A stretch of 35,862 bases of DNA from Rickettsiales bacterium (GTDB taxonomy: Bacteria > Pseudomonadota > Alphaproteobacteria > TMED127), in assembly GCA_002690875.1 (NCBI GenBank), contig NZGH01000059.1, forward strand, positions 2,418-38,279. Direction: 5' to 3'. Made by a program: the position numbers and the translations under genes. The notes beneath the pieces were generated by a model that was not told the DNA's origin, did no database searches, and saw only the letters and a list, made by a program, of their open reading frames with translations. Positions 23,735-30,734 of this stretch are shown one piece after another; position 1 is the stretch's first letter; every line of letters starts with the position of its first letter.

Positions 23735-25150
23735 ATGCTTGATGCTTGTGAAATTCTTTGTTTAGGAGATATAATTTTAGATACATATTGTGAAGGATTA
23801 GTTGAAAGAATTTCTCCAGAAGCCCCAATTCCAATTCTTAAAGTTGAAAGTGATAAAAAAAAGGACTTAGGTGGAAGTGGAAATGTAGCGAGAAATATTA
23901 CGGCGGCAGGAAATAAATGTCATTTAATTTCTATAGTTGGAAATGATAGTAATGCAAAAATATTGAGAGAATTATGTAAAAAAACTAAAGATCTTACATT
24001 TGAGTTAATTGTAGATAAAACCAGATGTACAACAAAAAAACAAAGATTTGTTTCTGATAATCAACAAATTTTAAGAGTAGATAGTGAATCTAAAGTATAT
24101 ATTTCTAATAAAATAGAGGATAATATTTTTGACAGATTTTTGAAAAAAATAAAACATGTGAATGTAGTTATAATTTCTGATTATAAAAAAGGTATGCTTA
24201 CTAAAAGTTTATTAAAAAAAGTAATTCGTACATGTCGAGCTAAAAAAAAGATAGTTATTATTGATCCTAAAGATAAAGATTTAAGTATATACGCTAAAGC
24301 TAATATAATAACTCCAAATCAAAAAGAATTATTTGAAGCTGTTGAGCCAGATTTAAGCGTGAGTGATTATTCAGTAGAAAAATTATCAAAAAAAATCATT
24401 AAATTGTATGGTTTTGAAACTGTAATTACTACCAGAAGCTCAGACGGCATTTCAGTAGTTACTAAAAATTCCAAAATATTTCATCTACCATCAAAAGCTA
24501 AAGAAGTTTTTGATGTCTCTGGAGCAGGAGATACAGTGGTATCGTATATAGCATCAGGAATTGTTAGAAAATTAAGTTTAACTGAATCAGTAAAACAGGC
24601 TAACGAAGCTGCTGGAGTAGCAGTTGGAAGGTTTGGAACCACAAGAGTTTTTAGAGAAGAGATAGAAAATAGAATTAACAAAAATTCAAAGATTTGTAAA
24701 TTAAACCAATTAATAGAACAGATAAAAATGAATAGATATAAAAGAATTGGCTTTACCAATGGTTGTTTTGATCTAATTCACCAAGGGCATATAGATTATC
24801 TTAAAAAATCAAGTGAAAAATGTGACTTTTTTATTTTAGCTTTAAATAGTGATTCATCAGTCAAAAAAATTAAAGGGTTATCTCGACCCATTATTAGTCA
24901 AAGTGAAAGATCAGAAATTTTAGCACATTACGATTTCATAGATAGAATTATAATTTTCAATGAAAAAACTCCTTTGAATATTATAAAAAAAATAAAACCA
25001 CAATTTCTTTTTAAAGGTGATGATTATAAAATATCACAAGTAGTAGGTGCAAAAGAAATAAAAGACTGGGGAGGTAAAGTGATTTTAATTAAATGTATGA
25101 AAGGCAAATCAACATCAAAAATAATTGAAAGAATAAAAGATGGAACTTAG
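23735..25150 (+). CDS. hldE: Bifunctional heptose kinase/adenylyltransferase HldE-like
   Basis: This 471-residue fusion has a PfkB-type kinase N-terminus (about 1-320) and a nucleotidyltransferase C-terminus (about 335-471), the arrangement of HldE that makes ADP-heptose for lipopolysaccharide core. Seen: GDIILDTYCEGLVERISPEAPIPI, GGSGNVARNI, the kinase catalytic SGAGDTVVSY, then FTNGCFDLIHQGHIDYL (the HxGH motif) and KGDDYK. ADP-D-glycero-beta-D-manno-heptose is the usual product; a related sugar cannot be excluded because no other heptose genes are in view. It overlaps the HAD phosphatase by 11 bases, which might remove the second phosphate (GmhB role) but is of a different HAD subgroup. 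Confidence 0.87.
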   Translation: MLDACEILCLGDIILDTYCEGLVERISPEAPIPILKVESDKKKDLGGSGNVARNITAAGNKCHLISIVGNDSNAKILRELCKKTKDLTFELIVDKTRCTTKKQRFVSDNQQILRVDSESKVYISNKIEDNIFDRFLKKIKHVNVVIISDYKKGMLTKSLLKKVIRTCRAKKKIVIIDPKDKDLSIYAKANIITPNQKELFEAVEPDLSVSDYSVEKLSKKIIKLYGFETVITTRSSDGISVVTKNSKIFHLPSKAKEVFDVSGAGDTVVSYIASGIVRKLSLTESVKQANEAAGVAVGRFGTTRVFREEIENRINKNSKICKLNQLIEQIKMNRYKRIGFTNGCFDLIHQGHIDYLKKSSEKCDFFILALNSDSSVKKIKGLSRPIISQSERSEILAHYDFIDRIIIFNEKTPLNIIKKIKPQFLFKGDDYKISQVVGAKEIKDWGGKVILIKCMKGKSTSKIIERIKDGT

Positions 25151-25895
25151 TGCTGTATTTTTTGATGTTGACGGAACAATTGCTGAAACTGAAGAATATC
25201 ATAGAAAATCATTCAATGAGTCATTTAAGGAGTTTAGTTTAGATTGGTTTTGGGATGAGGCTATTTATAAAGAATTGATAAACATTGGTGGAGGTAAAGA
25301 GAGAATAATGTTTCACCTGAAGAAAGCGTGGCCTGAAATGTTGGAATATAAGAATTTATCTAATTACGTTGATTCAATTCACAAAATAAAAAATGAAATT
25401 TATGAGGATTATATTAACGATTCAAAAATAGAAGCAAGACCAGGAGTTTTTAGATTAATCAAAGAATTAAAAAAAAAAAATATTAATGTTGCTTTAGTTT
25501 CCTCAACATCTGAAGTGAACTTGTTAAACTTATTTACAAAAGGATTTAAGATTGATCCATATGAAATGTTTGATTTAGTTGCTCATGGTGATTGCACAAA
25601 ACTAAAAAAACCTTCACCAGAAATTTACGAATGGGCTTTACAAAAACTTCAGCTTCCTGCACAGGCTTGCATAGCTATTGAGGACTCACCTCGTGGCTTG
25701 GAGTCATCTAATAATGCTAATATTAAAACAATTGTTACGCCCTCAAAGCTGACCATTGGTGAAAATTTTAGGGACGCTAAATTAGTCATCTCTGATTTAG
25801 GTGATCCTGATAAACCATTTAATGTTATCTCAGGGGAAAATTATAATAACGATTATGTATCCTTTGGATTACTTCAATTAATATCTGAAAACTAA
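25140..25895 (+). CDS. HAD-superfamily phosphatase, CbbY-like
   Basis: A 251-residue cytoplasmic hydrolase. Seen: the catalytic motif FFDVDGTIAETE with nucleophile D9 and D11, a helical cap domain (about 16-95), motif II VSSTSE, the lysine of KKPSPEIYEW, and motif IV AIEDSPRGLESSNNA. This pattern matches the CbbY/phosphatase-mutase subgroup acting on sugar phosphates; the true substrate cannot be read. It overlaps hldE by 11 bases, which suggests a sugar-phosphate role in the same pathway. Its stop codon overlaps the convergent DUF4149 stop by four bases. Confidence 0.8.
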   Translation: MELSAVFFDVDGTIAETEEYHRKSFNESFKEFSLDWFWDEAIYKELINIGGGKERIMFHLKKAWPEMLEYKNLSNYVDSIHKIKNEIYEDYINDSKIEARPGVFRLIKELKKKNINVALVSSTSEVNLLNLFTKGFKIDPYEMFDLVAHGDCTKLKKPSPEIYEWALQKLQLPAQACIAIEDSPRGLESSNNANIKTIVTPSKLTIGENFRDAKLVISDLGDPDKPFNVISGENYNNDYVSFGLLQLISEN

Positions 25896-26290
25896 AGAAC
25901 TATAAATATCAAAATCATTAATAAGATTTGAATTACAAAAATTAAAACGCTAAATTTATGCAACTTCTTGAATTCTTTTTCATTTTTTTGATCGGATGCT
26001 TCGTTTATTTTGACCATTAAGAATTGCCTGGAGTAGAGATAACCAAGAGTTATCATGAAAAAAATAAACGACAGAAAAATGTTAATAAAAAAAAGACAAA
26101 ATGAAGATAAAAGACTAAGTATCCCAGAATATAGATAAAGTTTTGGAAAAATACTTCTTATAAAAAGCCTTGCACTTTTTTCGTTTAAGCTCTTGAAAAC
26201 ATTAGGAGCAACAAGAGATGAAAACAAAATTAGTCCACCTAAAAGAAATGGAATAAGAAATTTTACTAAAATTAACAAGTATTCTGGCAT
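25892..26290 (-). CDS. DUF4149-like small membrane protein
   Basis: A 132-residue integral membrane protein with four predicted membrane segments (about 5-24, 46-64, 65-84 and 110-131). Seen features such as FLLGGLILFSSLVAPNVFKSL near the start and ATG at 26290; a TTG at 26329 would add 13 residues. The pattern resembles DUF4149/TMEM205-type proteins, with moderate confidence. Function unknown. Divergent from fxsA with about 50 bases between start codons. Confidence 0.6.
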   Translation of the reverse strand: MPEYLLILVKFLIPFLLGGLILFSSLVAPNVFKSLNEKSARLFIRSIFPKLYLYSGILSLLSSFCLFFINIFLSFIFFMITLGYLYSRQFLMVKINEASDQKNEKEFKKLHKFSVLIFVIQILLMILIFIVL

Positions 26291-26342
26291 AGGAATTATT
26301 AATTTAATAATGTAGAGTGTATATTTCAAATGTTATTTAGAA

Positions 26343-26738
26343 ATGAACTATAAATTTATTTTATTAATTCCCATTTTTGAAATCCTAAGTTTTATCTTAC
26401 TGGGTGATTTCTTAGGCTTTTGGACTGTTGTTTGTTTAATTTTATTTACAGGTTTTATTGGTCTATTTTTAATTAGATCAGAATTAAATTTAAGACAAAT
26501 TGAAAAATTAGTAAGCGAACCAAACGAGTGGTTATTCAAAAAAATAGCAGGCTTTTTATTGATAATTCCCGGTTTTGTAACTGATTTACTTGGAATTATA
26601 ATGTTGGTGAAATCTCTAAGAGGTTATGTTTGGAAAAATTTTATTATTAAAAAAGATTTCAAAAAAAATAATGAGACAAGAAAAAATAAAGATGAGAATA
26701 TTATTGAAGCTGATTACAAAGATTTAGATGAAAAATGA
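26343..26738 (+). CDS. fxsA: FxsA-family membrane protein
   Basis: A 131-residue inner-membrane protein of the FxsA family, known from E. coli as a suppressor of F-plasmid exclusion of phage T7. Seen: three to four membrane segments, PIFEILSFILLGDFLGFWTVV, TGFIGLFLIRSE, and KKIAGFLLIIPGFVTDLLGIIM, followed by a charged cytoplasmic tail. Its physiological role in alphaproteobacteria is unclear. It overlaps acyP by 11 bases. Confidence 0.88.
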   Translation: MNYKFILLIPIFEILSFILLGDFLGFWTVVCLILFTGFIGLFLIRSELNLRQIEKLVSEPNEWLFKKIAGFLLIIPGFVTDLLGIIMLVKSLRGYVWKNFIIKKDFKKNNETRKNKDENIIEADYKDLDEK

Positions 26739-27012
26739 AGATTACAATATGTTTGGTAAAGTTTTTGGAAGTGTTCAAGGTGTAGGATATAGAGCTTGGA
26801 CTAAAAAAACAGCCCAAAAGCATGGTTTAAACGGTTGGGTTATGAATTGTACTGATAAATCTGTGGAATTTGTTGTGTCAGGAAAAAAAAATAATATTGA
26901 AAAATTTATAGAGGAATGCTACGTAGGGCCTAGCTTTTCAAACGTAAAGAATATAAATCTGAAAAAATTACCCTTTTTAGAATATAAAAACTTTGAAATA
27001 AAATATTTATGA
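26728..27012 (+). CDS. acyP: Acylphosphatase
   Basis: A 94-residue enzyme that hydrolyses acyl phosphates. Seen: GSVQGVGYRAWTKKTAQKHGLNGWVMN, split here only by the motif order: the arginine of GYRAW binds phosphate and the Asn of GWVMN positions water. The start may be ATG 26728, overlapping fxsA, or ATG 26749 (MFGKV), which has GAAG at a better distance; the difference is seven residues. The stop overlaps the next ATG. Confidence 0.9.
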   Translation: MKNEDYNMFGKVFGSVQGVGYRAWTKKTAQKHGLNGWVMNCTDKSVEFVVSGKKNNIEKFIEECYVGPSFSNVKNINLKKLPFLEYKNFEIKYL

Positions 27013-27587
27013 ATATTTTCTTTTTAAGACATACTTCACTTAACGTTGAAAAAGACATTTTTTATGGTCAAACAGATATTGATGTTTCAAAAGATTTTAA
27101 AAAAGAACTTCAAAATATAAAGACAAAGTTAAAAAAAGAAATAGGAAATTTAGATAAAATTAAAATTTTCTCAAGTACACTAAAAAGGTGTGTCAAGTTA
27201 GCTCAAGGCTTATCAAAAGATGTTTTTTTTGATGAAAAGTTAAAAGAACTTGATCTTGGTGATTGGGAAATGAAACCTAAAAACCAAATTTCAAGGCAGT
27301 TGGTCAAAGAATGGGAAGAAAATTTAATGACATTTAAAATTCCTAATGGTGAGAGTAATCAAGAGTTTTTAAAAAGGCTGAAAATATTTTTAGATGAAAT
27401 AAAGAAACAAAACCAAGATGTTTTGATTGTTTCCCATGCGGGCTCAATTAACGGGATGATGTCAATTTTGACTGGTCAACCCTTTGATAAACTGTTAAAA
27501 AATTATTGGGAGAAAATCGATTATGGTTCGTTGAGCTTGGTTGAGGCTAGAGATGACTCATTTAATATAAAATATGTTGGAAAGTAA
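27009..27587 (+). CDS. Histidine phosphatase, CobC-like
   Basis: A 192-residue phosphoglycerate-mutase-fold phosphatase. Seen: the catalytic FLRHTSLN with His 7, a downstream arginine in SSTLKRC, ELDLGDWE, and the second histidine in IVSHAGSING. The early YGQTDIDVSKDF matches the alpha-ribazole phosphatase (CobC) subgroup, but substrate assignment by this alone is weak. It begins inside the acyP stop codon (ATGA). About 100 bases of non-coding AT-rich sequence follow. Confidence 0.75.
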   Translation: MNIFFLRHTSLNVEKDIFYGQTDIDVSKDFKKELQNIKTKLKKEIGNLDKIKIFSSTLKRCVKLAQGLSKDVFFDEKLKELDLGDWEMKPKNQISRQLVKEWEENLMTFKIPNGESNQEFLKRLKIFLDEIKKQNQDVLIVSHAGSINGMMSILTGQPFDKLLKNYWEKIDYGSLSLVEARDDSFNIKYVGK

Positions 27588-27689
27588 TTTAAAAATGAAA
27601 AAGCCCTTAATTGTTAGCTGAAAAATTTCCTCTACATTATAGTTATTTTGGTATTTATTTAACTAAAAAATTTTAAGAATAAAAATTAA

Positions 27690-28406
27690 ATGAAAATTAA
27701 CTTAAAGAAAGTTTTTCGAGTTTTATCATCCGGAAATTCAGAAATAAATGATGTAAAGATTGTAAGATCAACTAAAAGGTTAAAGACTTTATCCTTACAA
27801 ATTAGAAATGGTGTCCCAGTAATTTATTGCCCAATTTATATTAAAGACAGTTACTTAAGATCAATAATAAAAAAAAAACAATTATGGATTAAAAAAAAAA
27901 TCAACGAGGAAAAAGATAGGGAAAAAATATTAGTAAAACACAAAAGTATTTTCCCTTTTCTAGGAAGAAAAATTACTCTTTTAATATCAGCATGTAAAAA
28001 AAATAAAGTATTACTAAAAAATAATGGTCTTTTTGTTTACTGCACAGACTTAAAATGTGCAAAAAAAAATCTAGTAGAGTGGCTAAAGTTAGAGGCAAAA
28101 AAATATTTAGTTACGAGAGTTCTGTTAATATCCTCAAAAATAAAAATAAGCTTTAAAAGCCTTAATTTAAAAAGTTATAGAGCGATATGGGGTTCATGCA
28201 ATAGTAGGTCTGAAATTTGTTTGAATTGGAAATTAGTAATGCTTCCAAAAAATGTAATTGATTATGTAATTGTGCATGAGCTTTGTCATATAATCGAACC
28301 AAATCATTCTAAATCTTTTTGGTCATTGGTAAAAAAATATGATAGTAAGTATATTGAAAATAAAAACTGGTTAAAAAAAAATGGAACAGAAATTATTAAG
28401 TTTTAA
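27690..28406 (+). CDS. YgjP/SprT-like zinc metallopeptidase (DUF45)
   Basis: A 238-residue protein of the DUF45 (YgjP-like, M48-related) group. Seen: the zinc motif VIVHELCHIIEPNHSKSFW, with HELCH as HExxH-like site and the third ligand in NHS, plus RAIWGSCNSRSEICLNWKLVMLP upstream, a stretch that is typical of the family. The N-terminal half has SLQIRNGVPVIYCP. There is no signal peptide, so cytoplasmic. Natural substrate unknown. It ends two bases before the convergent DUF2007 stop codon. Confidence 0.85.
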   Translation: MKINLKKVFRVLSSGNSEINDVKIVRSTKRLKTLSLQIRNGVPVIYCPIYIKDSYLRSIIKKKQLWIKKKINEEKDREKILVKHKSIFPFLGRKITLLISACKKNKVLLKNNGLFVYCTDLKCAKKNLVEWLKLEAKKYLVTRVLLISSKIKISFKSLNLKSYRAIWGSCNSRSEICLNWKLVMLPKNVIDYVIVHELCHIIEPNHSKSFWSLVKKYDSKYIENKNWLKKNGTEIIKF

Positions 28407-28408
28407 GG

Positions 28409-28618
28409 TTAAAGTTTTTTTAATTCATCACTCAAAAGTTTTTTAGCTTTATCCATAAAATTATCTTTTACTAGAATTCTAACTGGTATAGCAGAGATAT
28501 TTCCTTCATTGATTGACATGAGTTCATCTAAAACAAAAAATTCTATATCATTTGAGTCTAAAATATGTTTCACCCAACTTATTTCAACTAAATTGTTACT
28601 TTTAAAGATTAGCTTCAC
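28409..28618 (-). CDS. DUF2007-type small protein
   Basis: A 69-residue protein starting with GTG at 28618. Seen: a beta-alpha-beta pattern with VEISWVKHILDSNDIEFFVLDE and a second strand IPVRILVKDNFMDKAKKLLSDE, which matches the DUF2007 family as I recall it, sometimes described as a putative signal-transducing protein. Function unproven. No strong ribosome site. It lies 76 bases after the tRNA on the same strand. Confidence 0.7.
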   Translation of the reverse strand: MKLIFKSNNLVEISWVKHILDSNDIEFFVLDELMSINEGNISAIPVRILVKDNFMDKAKKLLSDELKKL

Positions 28619-28694
28619 AAAAATACTTAACTAGATAATTATCAAAATATAATATTTCAAAGATTAATCCCAACTTTTATTTTAAGCAATATTT

Positions 28695-28771
28695 TGGTGC
28701 GCCCGAAAGGATTCGAACCCTTAACCTTTTGAGCCGAAATCAAATGCTCTGTCCAGTTGAGCTACGGGCGC
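28695..28771 (-). tRNA. tRNA-Arg (anticodon UCG)
   Basis: On the minus strand a complete cloverleaf can be drawn. The acceptor GCGCCCG pairs with CGGGCGC, the D-stem is GCTC/GAGC, the anticodon stem TTTGA/TCAAA carries the loop TTTCGGC with anticodon TCG, and the T-arm is AAGGG-TTCGAAT-CCTTT. Discriminator A and CCA are encoded (28695-28698). The anticodon UCG reads CGA and other CGN arginine codons. It sits 13 bases after the peptide transporter stop codon on the same strand. No T-run follows. Confidence 0.97.
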
Positions 28772-28784
28772 TTTAAATAAATTT

Positions 28785-30110
28785 TTAATCATCAACACCA
28801 TGTGAAAGCCTAATTAATCTTTTATGTATTATTATAACAAAACCTCCAACAAAAACACAGATCACTGTAATACCTATGAATATTACTTTTTCACCTAAGG
28901 CTTGAGAATATTGCCCTATAATACCAGCAAGTTTATTTCCAAGACCTATAGTTGCAAAATAAATTCCCATGATACTTGCTGTCAGTTTTCTAGGGGATAG
29001 TTTTGTAATATATGATAAAATTACAGGTGAGGCACACAACTCACCAATAGTAAAAAATAAATATGAAAAAAATAGCCAATACATCGAAGACTTTCCGTAA
29101 ATTTCTGATTCAATTGATGCAAAAACCATAAAAATGAAACCTAATCCCATAATAATTATTCCAATTGAAATTTTAAAAATAGATGTAGACAGCATGTTCT
29201 TTTTTTTTAAATACATCCAAAACACGGATACGCTGTATCCCAAAATAATAATTAGAAGTGGATTAATTGATTGGAACCAACTAGCTGGGATTTCGATATT
29301 CAAAAGAGAAAGATATCTATCTGTTTTTTCGTAAGCAAATATATTAAGTAAACCTCCTGCCTGTTCAAATGAAGCCCAAAAGATTACTAAAATTAAGGAT
29401 GATATCAGAATAAGTTTGATTCTGTCAGATTCAATTGAAGAAAAATTATATTTTTTAATTTTAAGTGGGAGAGTGTTTTTTAGAGAAGCTTTTTTAGAAA
29501 CTTCAATTATATTTTTTCTACCAATGAAAAAAGAAATTTGTCCCAGAAGCATCCCAAAGCCGGCCAAAGAAAAACCGTAGTGCCAACCAAAAACTTCACC
29601 TACGTAACCCACTATAATGCTAGCTAAAAAAGCACCAATATTTATTCCTATATAAAAAATAGTAAAGCCTTGGTCTCTTCTTATATCGTTAATTTTATAA
29701 AGATGTCCAACTAGGGTTGAAATATTTGGTTTTAAAAGTCCAACGCCAAGTATGATTAAGATTAATCCGGTATAGAAGAATAGTTCGTTTTGGAAAGCTA
29801 ATATAAAATGCCCAGCACATAATAAAAAACCTCCATATAAAACTGAGCTTTTACTAGTCATGTATCGGTCCCCAATTATACCACCAGGTATACATGCTAT
29901 ATAAACAAGTGCGGTGTACCAACCATAAAGGATTATTGCTTCTTTATTAGACCAACCCAATCCTGGGTTGCTATCATTAAAATCAGAAATCAAATAAAGA
30001 ACAAGTATTGCTCTCATTCCGTAGTAACTAAAACGTTCCCAAAGCTCTGTAAAGAATAAAACAACTAACCCCTTGGGATGATGATTGATCTTACTTAATG
30101 AAACGAACAT
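28785..30110 (-). CDS. POT-family proton-dependent oligopeptide transporter
   Basis: A 441-residue inner-membrane importer of di- and tripeptides driven by protons (PTR2/POT family within the major facilitator superfamily). Seen: the family motif TELWERFSYYGMRAILVLYL (21-40) with the proton-coupling ExxER, GGIIGDRYM, FTIFYIGINIGAFL, and about 12 membrane segments. Length is close to the family minimum. ATG at 30110. Upstream on the same strand is a long hairpin with a mini-ORF and T-run, then a perfect TTGACA (30190-30185) without an obvious -10, so control may involve either read-through or a separate promoter. Confidence 0.9.
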   Translation of the reverse strand: MFVSLSKINHHPKGLVVLFFTELWERFSYYGMRAILVLYLISDFNDSNPGLGWSNKEAIILYGWYTALVYIACIPGGIIGDRYMTSKSSVLYGGFLLCAGHFILAFQNELFFYTGLILIILGVGLLKPNISTLVGHLYKINDIRRDQGFTIFYIGINIGAFLASIIVGYVGEVFGWHYGFSLAGFGMLLGQISFFIGRKNIIEVSKKASLKNTLPLKIKKYNFSSIESDRIKLILISSLILVIFWASFEQAGGLLNIFAYEKTDRYLSLLNIEIPASWFQSINPLLIIILGYSVSVFWMYLKKKNMLSTSIFKISIGIIIMGLGFIFMVFASIESEIYGKSSMYWLFFSYLFFTIGELCASPVILSYITKLSPRKLTASIMGIYFATIGLGNKLAGIIGQYSQALGEKVIFIGITVICVFVGGFVIIIHKRLIRLSHGVDD

Positions 30111-30188
30111 AAATTGAAAGTCTATAATCTTAAGTTAATTAATATTGGTATAAAATTTGCTTATTTATGTTTGTTTTTGATAAATGTC

Positions 30189-30265
30189 AAAAAATTGAAC
30201 ACTAGGGAAGGTCAAACAACATAAAATTTCCTCCCTTATACGATAACTGACCTTCCCGTTCAATT
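30189..30265 (-). terminator. Long hairpin with T-run; terminator or attenuator
   Basis: Reading the minus strand: AATTGAAC (30265-30258) directly followed by GGGAAGGTCA (30257-30248), a 33-base loop, TGACCTTCCC (30214-30205), a four-base bulge TAGT, GTTCAATT (30200-30193), and T's continuing to 30189. That is 18 base pairs, all Watson-Crick, plus a six-T tract. It begins at the stop codon of the 72-residue gene and lies 79 bases before the POT start. The loop contains GGGAGG and an ATG, described separately. A simple operon terminator usually has a loop of 3-8 bases, so the size is unusual. Confidence 0.7.
30202..30222 (-). CDS. Possible six-codon leader peptide MLFDLP
   Basis: Within the hairpin loop GGGAGG (30235-30230) stands seven bases before ATG (30222-30220), an ideal ribosome site. 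The frame reads Met-Leu-Phe-Asp-Leu-Pro and stops at TAG (30204-30202). Codons 4-6 lie in the 3' arm of the stem and the stop codon is in the bulge, so a translating ribosome would melt the terminator. Too short for codon statistics to help; the case rests on the geometry only. Confidence 0.35.
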   Translation of the reverse strand: MLFDLP

Positions 30266-30482
30266 AGTTCTTAATATTTTTTATAAAACTAATAAGTTCA
30301 TTAAATCTTTCATCCGGTATATCTTTGTAGGATTCTTGAAAATTATCCTTTATTAATACGCAAATATGAGCGTATGAATTTCTTCCTTTGGGATGAAAAG
30401 GATGAGGCTTAAGTTTACCTTTTAAGTAATCACCTCGTTCTTGAATAACTTTCCAAACAAGTTTACTGTTTTCTTTATCCAC
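30264..30482 (-). CDS. Small conserved-looking protein of unknown function
   Basis: A 72-residue soluble protein starting with GTG at 30482, one base shared with the upstream stop (TAGTG). Seen: KLVWKVIQERGDYLKGKLKP, then PFHPKGRNSYAHICVLIKD and YKDIPDERFNELISFI. The well-formed mixed composition and the Pro/His/Gly-rich middle look conserved rather than random, but I cannot name the family. No membrane segment or signal peptide. A long hairpin begins at its stop codon. Confidence 0.65.
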   Translation of the reverse strand: MDKENSKLVWKVIQERGDYLKGKLKPHPFHPKGRNSYAHICVLIKDNFQESYKDIPDERFNELISFIKNIKN

Positions 30483-30733
30483 TATCTAAATCCGGTGTCA
30501 GTTCTTCTTCTAGCTTTTTTTTCTGGCTTGTTAAAAATCTTTTTTTTTTTTTTGATAATTTTTTTTTTTTGAATAATATATTTGTTTCCAGGCTTTGGTT
30601 TAGATAATTTCTCAAATGTTCCGTCACTTTTCATCAAGAAATAATTACCATTTTTATCTTGGACTATCTCATCTGAAAAAGATTTATAGTTGAAAGAGTA
30701 CACTAAAAAAAAAAAAGTAATAAGTTTTAACAT
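30482..30733 (-). CDS. Small exported lysine-rich protein
   Basis: An 83-residue protein with a signal peptide (ITFFFLVYSFNYKSFS), a short module IVQDKNGNYFLMKSDGTFEKL, and a very basic tail of Lys and Arg runs ending RRRTDTGFR. The tail is encoded by uninterrupted A tracts of 12 (30570-30559) and 14 (30553-30540) on the coding strand, prone to slippage. It shares one base with the next gene and starts two bases after the hydrolase stop. Function unknown; a surface or nucleic-acid contact by the basic tail is a guess. Confidence 0.6.
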   Translation of the reverse strand: MLKLITFFFLVYSFNYKSFSDEIVQDKNGNYFLMKSDGTFEKLSKPKPGNKYIIQKKKIIKKKKKIFNKPEKKARRRTDTGFR

Positions 30734-30734
30734 T

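Noticed and set aside
27588..27689. Possible promoter before the metallopeptidase gene
   Set aside because: TTGTTA and CATTAT or TATAGT can be paired only with poor matches or a wrong spacer; nothing else is visible in this AT-rich gap.
28619..28694. Non-coding gap between tRNA and DUF2007 gene
   Set aside because: No stem with T-run, no convincing promoter and no small ORF with a ribosome site was seen.
28695..28771. tRNA-Arg as an integration site for a mobile island
   Set aside because: No integrase, no repeated tRNA 3' end and no foreign-looking genes are near it.
30193..30265. Hairpin as SRP RNA, 6S RNA or a known riboswitch
   Set aside because: It lacks the conserved GGAAGCA-type SRP loop and is too short for 6S RNA, and I could not match it to the SAM, preQ1, glycine or ykkC patterns I remember.
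30475..30483. Second DnaA-box-like TTATCCACT
   Set aside because: Single site at a gene junction, mostly within coding sequence, with no partners; expected by chance in a window of this size.
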